Positions 55,514 through 64,000 of a stretch of 64,000 nucleotides of DNA are shown here, in pieces. Under the pieces are notes generated by a model, which made no database searches, was not told the DNA's origin, and saw nothing but the letters and a program-made list of their open reading frames with translations. How positions within the stretch are numbered: position 1 is the first letter of the stretch; the number at the start of each line of letters is the position of its first letter. Origin of the DNA: Sequoia sempervirens (Eukaryota > Streptophyta > Pinopsida > Cupressales > Cupressaceae); NCBI GenBank assembly GCA_007258455.2, contig VDFB02047230.1, positions 160,712,635-160,776,634 on the forward strand, written 5' to 3'. The position numbers and the translations under genes were made by a program.

Positions 55514-57990
55514 TAAAATTCACCCTTTGGGTGTTCAAAGTAATCATCTTTGAAAGGGTCCTTAGGCTCCTCAACTATACCTTTTGCAGCCTCCCTTTGT
55601 CATTTCTCCATTTCTTCAGATTATTAGATGGTAGCTTCCATCTTTGATGGCTCTCTAGGTGGCAGAAGAACGGATAGGCTAGTGATAATTTGGACCATTA
55701 AGGCCTGAACAAAAGGATTCATAATCACCCTAAAGATTTTAGTAGGTATTCCTTGCATGTATTTTGCAAAGGCTTTTGGCAGGATGAGAGGTGGCATAGT
55801 GGGAATGGCAGCTGTAGGCATTGGAGCAGAGAGAGTAGGGAGTGGAGGAGGTAGCGAAGCATGAAAATGGGGGTGTTGTGGCCAAAGAGGAATCCAGTAG
55901 CATTACTTGGGCCATTGGTGAGGTGGAGGTGAGGTGGACCAAGATGTTCATGGTAGGTGGAGAGGAAATAGGTAGTGCTTGAGATGCGGGACATGGAAAA
56001 GTGGCAATGTAGTAGTAGTGGTGGGAGTGGAGGTGGTAGGTGGTGATTGCTGCTCAACTTATTCTTCTCCTTCATGTTGTGGATATTCCTCAATGGTGGG
56101 AATTTCACTTACAAATCCCTCTATTTTATTTGCTTTCTTTGAGGACTCTCCCTCTGTAGCCTTATGTGTATACCTTGTGTTTAGGATGGCACTCAGGAGC
56201 ATCCTTCCTTTTCTTTGATCTTGTTGTTAGAGGGGATCTAGGGGGCTCTTCTGCTGGGGCAGTAGCTACTCTGCTGTCGGTTTCACTCTTGAGCTCATCC
56301 TCAAGCTCATCATATGTCACTACTGTGCCTTGTAATTTCAACTAAGCAATTTGGACATCTACCCATTGCCTTGTTCTATTTTCAAGTGGCCAAGTTACTA
56401 TATCAAGGTCATTGACCTCTTCTTCATCCCAATCTATCAGTGGTAGTGGCAAGTTAGCCATGACATTGAATCTCTCATCAATAATGGTATCCTCCTCTTC
56501 TACTATCTGATCAAGCATCGAAAACAAATTTATTGACCTTACAAATTGGGTTGTCATTCACATGTAGTGCCTCATTCGCACTTCCTTGTCATCTTGGAAA
56601 TTGGCCCAAAAGTCTTCCATATGTGCTCAATTGGTATACTATTTCCCAACTAACTTCTTTAATTTCTTGTATGGAACCATTCTACCTTGAGCTATGTGGA
56701 TGTCCAAATTGTATTCCACTATCTTCTTCTCTAAATATTATGTGCACTAGGCAGTGAGATAGGCATACATTCCATGCCTGAAGGTTAGGTGATATGGGAT
56801 CCCTGCTCTTTTTTTGTCTCTTAGTAGGGAATGAGCATTTTGCAATTGTCTGGACACCTCCAATAGGATCATTTGGTCGTTAGGATAGTGTGGTAGTTTA
56901 TAGGGCCTATTAGAGAACCCCTTTATTATGATGTATGTAAACCTTGGGAATTGTATGAACAAATACCTAAACCATTAAATGAAAACCCTAGTGCTATGTG
57001 ATACTCTTCTCTCAAAGTCCCCCACAAGGAGTCTGATGATATGCCCAATGAAGGCATCATTTACCCTCTAGTATTCTTTCTTGAAATTTTTATATTGCTG
57101 CTGAGGGTAGCAGTCATATACTTTGAGTTCTCCTCTCTTTGGATCTAGATTATGTGCAACAAAGAGGCCCTTGTATGGGAATGGATCTGCTAGTAGATAC
57201 AACAAGTAGGAGGTCATGTAAAATTGGGATGTTTTCTTCACAGCCATAAGCTGGTTGTGCATGTTATCATTGATGATTTTAGCCTAATGTAACTTTATTT
57301 TACCATAGATGATCTCATCAATGAAGTAAAACATCTATTCCTAAAAGAATGCAGTAGTAGGGAGTGCCATTACCCTTCTCAGCAGAGTAACCAAGTCATG
57401 GTACTCCTCGTAGAAGTCACTTCTGAATAGCTCCTGTGGCACCTTAGATACACTACTCCTCTTTTCCTTCAACCAATGCTAGTTGATCAGTTTCTTGCAT
57501 CTTAGAGGGTTTGCTTTCCACATATTCTCAACATATTCCTTCTCATTTTCTTCCATCACGTCAAATTTAAGAATATGGAATGTTTGACCTATAGATCGGG
57601 CATACAAATCTTCCAACACTCAATTATCATGATCAATAATATTTCTACTACTATGGTAACATTCTCTACATACCATGACTAACTTTGGGGCCACAAGCAT
57701 GGGAGGGAAGCCAACTACCTTGGTGAGACCACTCTTTTTTATTTTCTATGCATTCTCATTCATAGGGTGAATCATTACCCTTCATTATAACTCATCTATG
57801 TCCACATGCTTGAGGTTTGTATTTGATATAGAATTCTAGGTTTAGGTGATTTTGGAGGTGCACTCGACCCCACAAAACTGGTACTTCATTTGATCCTTCT
57901 CCTCTTTCACTCTTAGCTGGCATGTAGGTTTCTTTCCTTTCTCTTTCTCAATAGACTTCCCTGATGGACCCATAACAAATTCCATAAATT
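55514..57990 (-). pseudogene. Gypsy-2 extra ORF, N-terminal and middle part
   Basis: Minus-strand coding-like sequence starts near 57990 (an M-G-P-S-G-K-S stretch near 57970) and runs to the Gypsy-3 insertion. Readable pieces include CRECYHSSRN near 57660, MHNQLMAVKKTSQFYMTSYL (57262-57203) and YPNDQMILLEVSRQLQNAHS near 56880. The acidic 56557-56342 frame (DWDEEEVNDLDIVTWPLE) follows. A Pro/Ser-rich linker (PPPLPPLLL) lies near 56030. Stops interrupt every 50-80 codons. Layout (globular N-terminus, basic motif, Pro/Ser-rich linker, charged helical end) resembles the Gypsy-1 extra ORF, though I cannot align them by eye. No pol lies upstream of it. Confidence 0.48.
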
Positions 57991-57999
57991 CTACATATG

Positions 58000-60900
58000 A
58001 AGATGTAGTAAGTGCATTCACATAAAAATTAGGGAAGCATTAGTTAAATCCTACAAAATGAGGGTTAGATCCAACAATTCATTATTAGGAGATCATAAAA
58101 TTCATCAATATCCATCGTTCAAATCTCGTTTAGATAAAATTCAAGGATGCGGGCCCAGGGATGTGGGTTTCCCTAGGGGTGAAGCCATTAGGAGTAGTCA
58201 AAAGAAAAATGGCGTCGAGGTCACAATGATCCATAGACAGTTTCCCATAGCCAAAGTTCCACAATGAAGCTTTGGTGGTCAAGGTTTTCAAGGGGGAACT
58301 TAGCATGTGTGAGCATCAATTATAAATTCCTTGGAGGCATCTAATTGGTCATCTTTCCTATACGAGCTTGAGGAGTGTGGAGGTAGGAGGTCTCATGGAT
58401 ATTTCAAGCTCCATTGTAGAGAAACAATGGATAAGGCGCAATGGCCCACATGAGGAGTTATACATTGCAGGACCCACATGCAATCAAGACAACATCAAAT
58501 CGTCACTATGAAGCTTGGTCAATTGAAAAGGTGTGGGGTAGGACCAATGGGAAGCAATTATGTGAAGGGCATTTAGGAATGGCGATGATGAGGTGGTGGT
58601 CCACATTCAACGGTCCACATAGATAGACCTACAAGACATCTTTACTTAGTATTTTTACTCAGATAAGTTCAAACAATAGAGGAGGGTGCAGACTCTACAC
58701 CACAAGAGGAAGGGAGGGCATCACTGTATACAAATGATAATTGAGCAATGGCAAGCCGCAGATGGTGTCCTACAAGGAAGGTTCCACAAATCATATGAAC
58801 TTGGTTTTTCGTTGAAGTGTCAGAGTGGAATAGTCTGGGTGGACTCTATATCGTGGGTGGATGGGGTAACTTAGGCATTTGTAGCGGTGACAAAGGAAGA
58901 GTGGTCCATAGAAAGATCCCCACAAGGAGAGCTTTCAACTTTGCATTATCGTTTGGGAACCTTGAACGATGAGGAGGATCATGGAATTCATGGTGTAGGC
59001 ATAAACAATAGCTCAACCACTAGGGAACAACATTAAGGTGATGACAAAGAGCAGACAAAGGTTTGCAAGAAACAACCCACAAGAAAGACTTGGCTAAGGG
59101 TTCGCTCATGTAAATGGTGAACAACTAGTAGGGCAGTGAGATATGTGATGCGGTGAGGAGCTTTGGCTTGGAAACCTAAAGGAAGGAATTCATGAGGCGG
59201 TGGTCTACAAGCAGTGGTCCATGGAAGACGACCCACATGAAGCATAAAAAATTAATCACTTTTGGCATTCAATGGAAATGGTTTTCATGGGGCTTGCATT
59301 GTAAGATTCAGGTAACGATAGGCCGTTTATAAATGATAGGAAGAGAGGGGCTGGTAGCATGCATCGAATCACATTAGCAAACCCACATAAACTTAGAGGC
59401 TTGGGTTTCCATTTAAGCACTTAGATGCCTTGGGATTTAACCATGGCAGTGGTGAGAAGGCAACTGCCCACATGCAATGGTCTGCAAAGGTGGACCTGCA
59501 AGGGTTTGAGACTTAGATTTTTTGTTTTAAGCTTGACATTTTGGTTTCGACTGGGACAACAGTGAGGAGCTTGTGGGCCACAAAGGGGATGGCACTTTGA
59601 GAAGAAAAATGCCGACGGGGAGAAGTTCTGCATCGCTTAAAATTGTGCAAATTGTATGGTTTAGTCAAGTTTTTAAATGATTTTAAGTGCATAACAAATA
59701 GTTTAAATGGATGCTAGATAGAATTAGGGGTTTCTCTTAAGATTTTATGATTAATTTTAAAAATCCATTAAAAAAGGACACATTTCAAATTACTAATAGT
59801 AGAAATACCTAAAAGGCACAAAGAAATGCAATGAAGGCCAAGTCTTGATCCATCAGAAGGAAAGGTGGGTGTAGGAGGTTTTTTCGCCATTCACTCTAAA
59901 AAAATCCAACTAGAAAAAGGTGAAAATGACAGGTCAGGTAGACCTATTTATAGGGAACAGTTCATTAATGACCTGTAATAAATGCAAGTACAATGGTCAG
60001 TGAGGTAGTTGGGTGTGAAGTTCAATGGGTCGACAACAAAAAAAGCAGATCCTGCACTGCGGAGAGACCTCTAGGCATTATCGTCAGTGAATGGGTGAGG
60101 GATTATGGTCAGGAAGACTGTGGGACTTTCCATGCGAGCGGACATCCTAGGTCAGCCAATGTTTGAACAACGAAAAGGTGGTAACAATGTGCAAAGGGAA
60201 GCCCACAAGGGTGGACTCATAGGACCTGGAGGACGCCAAAGCAAAAGACTAAGAGAAACCTGCCAGGGAAACCCTACAAAAGCCAAAGACTTGGAAAATT
60301 TTTGGATGGTGAATTTTGGTCAACTGAAGAATGATGACTTTAGGGTAGTTGACCAATTTAATCTCAAAATTAGGGGCACACAAAATGAGGTGAAGGAAAA
60401 AAAGTGACCTTGTGAAGGCGAAAGGAGAGGGTTCCCATTCTAAACGAGGTGTGTGTGCTATAGGCATAACAAGAATGACCCCCTTTTATGAACAACTTTG
60501 TGCATGTGCATAAAATGCATCACTTAAGTGATTTCCCATCACTAGCCTCAGGTACATCGTGGATTGAATTTCCCTCATTAGGTTTTTTTTCAGCGATGAG
60601 CGACGCACTGGTATTTCCTTCATATCACTAGCTCTCTTCGCATCACAGATCAATAAATGCCTATTGAAAACAAAGTGGTGATGAGTGATAGACTATCTTT
60701 CCTTGCATTTTTCCTCCTATTTCTTTTCCGTGATGAGTAATGGATGAATATCCTAACAAATTTTCCTTCCATCGGGGAGACTCTTCACATCACTGAAGTT
60801 GTTTTTCCAGCTCAATTCATTTCTATGATGGGTGATGGGAGATGGCATGGTAGGCTCTAGTTCTAGGTGACAATGGATGGCGAATACTAAGGTGACAAGT

Positions 60901-62320
60901 GTCTTGGTGCAAGTGAGGTTATTTTTGCTTTGTATGGTTTCAATGGCTTAGATTCAATAGAGAAGATTTGACAATCGTTGTTGGTCTTCACATGGCCAAA
61001 GTATAAGTAGAGTTTTGAAACATTATGGTGATATGTGATGGTTGATGGGAGAATATTCTCACCATTGAAGGGTCTCTTGATATCCCTCTTATTTTTTTTG
61101 ATGAGTGCCTTTTCATGATTCATGATGAAGGGTTGGGATCAAACAAAGAATATCTAATGGTTGAGGTTATTTCACATCATTATGAAGTAAGCCAGTGGAC
61201 CGGTTTGCATGATGCACAATGGGTGTGGACTTTTTGCATTGTTATTTAATAATATTGTGGCTCAGGTGGTATGCATGATGTGTGGTGGATGGTTCAAATC
61301 TTGTTTCTTGTACAATCAACGATCGTGTTTTAAAGTTCATTTTTCATTTCGATCTTGGTCATCTATCTCTAATCTTATGGTCCACATTCAAACTTCAATA
61401 ACTAATTGCTCCAGTTCACGATCAATTTGTAGAAGTAATGTCTCAGCGACATTCTCAACTACTAGATCAGATTTGATCAATTATGGCCCAATTTTTTATG
61501 CCTTTTCAATGTTAATTTTTAGAGTTGGATGAAGCCATTACTCCTTGATGTGTTGCAAATGCCTTATTCTCTTGTCAGGTTATGCGGGTTTGATGTTTTG
61601 TTATAGATTTCATGGGATCCTATACTTGCATTCATGAATGATGCCATTATGGGCCTTGTTCAAGTTGCCGGAACCTTTATGGCCAGCTATGTTGCTTTGT
61701 AATGGGAGCAATTCAGATCTTTTCCAAACTGGACTAGGTTTCTTTTTGTAACCCTAGTTGGAATTAGGGTTAGGGTTTTTATTTTAAATCTTGGTTATGC
61801 TTGAACCATAAAGGAAAATATTATATCATTATTATGATTTCTTCCTCTAGCTCCTCTAGGATTTTTTCTTTTGCAAACATACAACTCTTTCATTCTTGCA
61901 TTGTAAAGGTTACTTCAATCTTTTATGTTAAATAAAATTCAACTGTTATCACCATTACCTCTTACATATTTGAGTAAAATTCATTTAACTTCATATTTGA
62001 GTAGGTTTTTTAGTTGTTTCTTTGACATATTATGTTTTTCTAAAGCAAGACAAAACAAAATCTAAATTTGGCGCATCACCTTCTTTTACATTTTCATGTT
62101 TTCCTTCTATCTCTTTTCTTTGTAACCTATTAGAGTATAATAATCATCTAAATTTCATAGTGTTGGGTTAGACCAACATAATTGCACTTAGTTTAGAAGA
62201 AAAATCCGGCCTTCTCTAGAGACTTGACCTCAATTTGCAAGGTCTCACACCTTGAGGTCATTTCCATTGTGTCATTAAAACATTGAACTCTTGTTCAGTA
62301 GCATGTAGTTTTATTTGACA
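58000..62320 (+). other. Non-coding block with degenerate motifs, candidate 5' LTR of Gypsy-4
   Basis: No coding region is recognised over 4.3 kb. From 58.4 to 60.2 kb a GACCCACATG / GGTCCACA motif recurs about a dozen times, and from 60.5 to 61.2 kb a GATGAGTGATGG-type motif recurs. A CTATTTATAGG element lies near 59944. The block ends TTGACA just before the motif taken as the primer binding site of Gypsy-4. If it is an LTR it would be large, as in some Tat elements, but I cannot see its partner. Confidence 0.35.
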
Positions 62321-62324
62321 ATAG

Positions 62325-62346
62325 TTTTTGGCATACTCGATGGGAC
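62325..62346 (+). promoter_or_regulatory. Candidate Gypsy-4 primer binding site
   Basis: TTTTTGGCATACTCGATGGG follows a TTGACA end. It resembles the TGG-containing sites of Tat-type elements and shares TTTTTGGCAT with the equivalent place in Gypsy-1. I cannot assign the tRNA with certainty. Confidence 0.35.
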
Positions 62347-62611
62347 ACAAGAAGTTTCATTTCACTCAGATTGAGAAGGTGCTACTACTCTCAATACTTC
62401 AGTCTTGAAGATGCCCTAAGCAAGTACCTGGCGACCCTACAATCAAGGAAGAACTTTGCCTTCAAATTGGTGACATTGCTGCTACTCATAACTCTTGGTT
62501 CAAGATCATACCTGCACATTCAAGCCAAGGATTCATACAAGATCATCTTCTATAGGTAATTTTAAATATATCCAGCTCTCATTTTCCACTTCAAGAAGAA
62601 GTAGACAATCT

Positions 62612-64000
62612 ATGTCACCTATAAGGAGGAATAGAAGCACAAGTCCTTCACCTAGAGCTCAATCTACAACACCCATGGGTAGAGTATTTCATACTAAAAC
62701 ACCTTCTACCCATACAAATAGGACATTATTCCACATGGATTTACCTATAAATCAACCCTTTGTATCTTTTACTAGTGGTAGCCCCTTAATTTTGGCCCAA
62801 AATAATGATATAGCAATCAATGCCTTGAAAATTATCCCTCATTTTAATAGTGAAACATCTACAAATCCAGTAGAACACATCATTGATGTAGAAAACATAT
62901 GCTTTGTGCATGATGTCACATAAGACAACGTTCCTATTAGATTACTTGCCACTTCACTGAAAGGAAAAGATTTGCAGTGGTATAGAGGATTTCCACCTAA
63001 CTCAATTCATAGTTGGGATGAGTTGGGTGAGAAAATATGAAAACATTTTGAAGACAAGAGTGTCCATCTATCCTTGGTAGAACAACTAACAACAATGAAA
63101 AGATCACCTCATGAGTTCATAAGTGATTTCAATTATAGATTTCAAAAGATGGGATATAATTCCTATTTTGGTCAAGCCTTCTCCTGAGCATGCTTTCTTA
63201 TACTTCTTTAGAGCTCTTAATAGTGATATTGCTATTATGATCCAATCAATGGGTGGTACTACCTTACCAGATGCATATGATGTTGCTATAAGGGAAACAA
63301 ATTGCTTAATTCAAGCTAGGAAGATAGCTCCTAGGCCATCAATGCCTCTATTTCCAAAGCTTCCTTCGCAACCAATGGTAGCCCCTATTCCAGTGGTCCC
63401 CACATACCAACCTTCTACTTTTTTTGCACTTCTAAAATATTTGACTACCTTGCTCCGAAATATGAACAATAGGTTAATAGCATTGGATAGGAAAAAAATC
63501 CAAAACAATAGGCCTTATTAGCCTCAAAATAAAGGTTATCAACAAAATAGACCACCTTATCAGGGATAAAATTAGTGGAATCATGCTAAGCCTTTGAATA
63601 ACATGCATACACTTGCTGCTAGAACTTCTAAGGCTTTGGTTCCAATGAAAAATAATCTAGCACAAGAGTAGGAGTGGTGTTACCCTTGTGAGAAAGCTCA
63701 TAATCAAAATTCTTATCAAAATGGAGAGTTTTTGCAAACCCTAGTGGCTCAAAATGAAACCTCTACTTCAAAGCAATAGACTAGCATGAACCAAACATCT
63801 ACAAGTAATCAGAATTATGCATGGGGTGACTCTTCATTTGTAATTTGGCGTAAAGAAGATTTTTGTGGTGTAAATCAAGCAGGTGATGATACAGTAGCCC
63901 AAAATACAAGATCAAAGAAAAGAGCAATGGAGGGTGGTGCATCTTCCATGATTGGGTAGGCATCAGTCTCTCAACAGCCTCAACCAAGTGTGAATGTTGG
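62612..64000 (+). pseudogene. Gypsy-4 gag, running off the window
   Basis: A likely start is the ATG at 62612 (MSPIRRNRSTSPSPRAQ), with the frame open to a stop near 62923. The capsid-like region contains KGKDLQWYRGFPPNSIHSWDEL and, after a frameshift near 63165, IAIMIQSMGGTTLPDAYDVA. Both correspond to motifs in the Gypsy-1 gag, showing that the elements are related. A zinc-knuckle-like CYPCEKAHNQNSY lies at about 63678-63716 and, like Gypsy-1, has Tyr at the last ligand position. Several in-frame stops (62923, 63040, 63521, 63670 and later) show decay. Pol would lie beyond the window. Confidence 0.8.

Noticed and set aside
61765..61785. TTAGGGTTAGGGTTT as a telomeric repeat array.
   Set aside because: Only about two units are present; this is common in AT-rich plant DNA.
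1..64000. CRISPR arrays, bacterial operons, rRNA genes or an intact host gene.
   Set aside because: None was found; all recognisable coding sequence belongs to decayed retroelements.

Overview
The window looks like intergenic DNA from a large, repeat-rich plant nuclear genome. I see no intact host gene, only layer upon layer of decayed LTR retrotransposons, plus one 72-nt relic matching plastid trnN-GUU. The AT-rich, long-decayed elements would suit a gymnosperm or another giant plant genome, but that is inference. The broken reading frames mostly keep one frame with scattered stops (many fitting C-to-T or G-to-A decay) and a few frameshifts.

Layout. (1) 745-20974: Gypsy-1, a minus-strand Tat-like Ty3/gypsy element of about 20 kb between ~1 kb direct repeats. 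In element order it has gag, protease, an archaeal-type RNase H placed before RT, RT with its own RNase H, integrase, a plus-strand antisense ORF with its own TATA box, and a long sense-strand extra ORF ending in a coiled coil. Copia-1 (2493-7960, plus strand) is inserted in that extra ORF. (2) 20975-33000: old AT-rich DNA with a heavily decayed Copia pol (Copia-2, about 22.3-24.35 kb), an LTR-like block with a repeated palindrome (24.6-26.7 kb), the tRNA relic (30203-30274), and several two-copy tandem duplications. (3) 33001-47477: Copia-3, a gag-protease element lacking the rest of pol, carrying a 9.7-kb Sirevirus-like Copia-4 (35846-45571) inserted inside its gag zinc knuckle; the TGATG target-site duplication is perfect. 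(4) 48265-57990: Gypsy-2, a minus-strand extra-ORF remnant without visible pol, followed by an LTR-like segment (48264 down to 47478, continuing at 33000-32753) that Copia-3 interrupts. Gypsy-3 (50126-55513, plus strand), another gag-protease-only element, sits inside the Gypsy-2 ORF. (5) 58000-62320: non-coding, with degenerate recurring motifs, possibly the 5' LTR of Gypsy-4. (6) 62320-64000: the gag of Gypsy-4, a plus-strand relative of Gypsy-1, running off the window edge.

Insertion order readable from the nesting: Gypsy-2 LTR, then Copia-3, then Copia-4; Gypsy-2 ORF, then Gypsy-3; Gypsy-1, then Copia-1. The most interesting biology is the set of extra ORFs in the Gypsy elements (sense coiled-coil protein, antisense ORF with its own promoter, orphan second extra ORF) and the two independent gag-protease-only families that must have been mobilised in trans. 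All boundaries and domain calls come from reading the sequence by eye.
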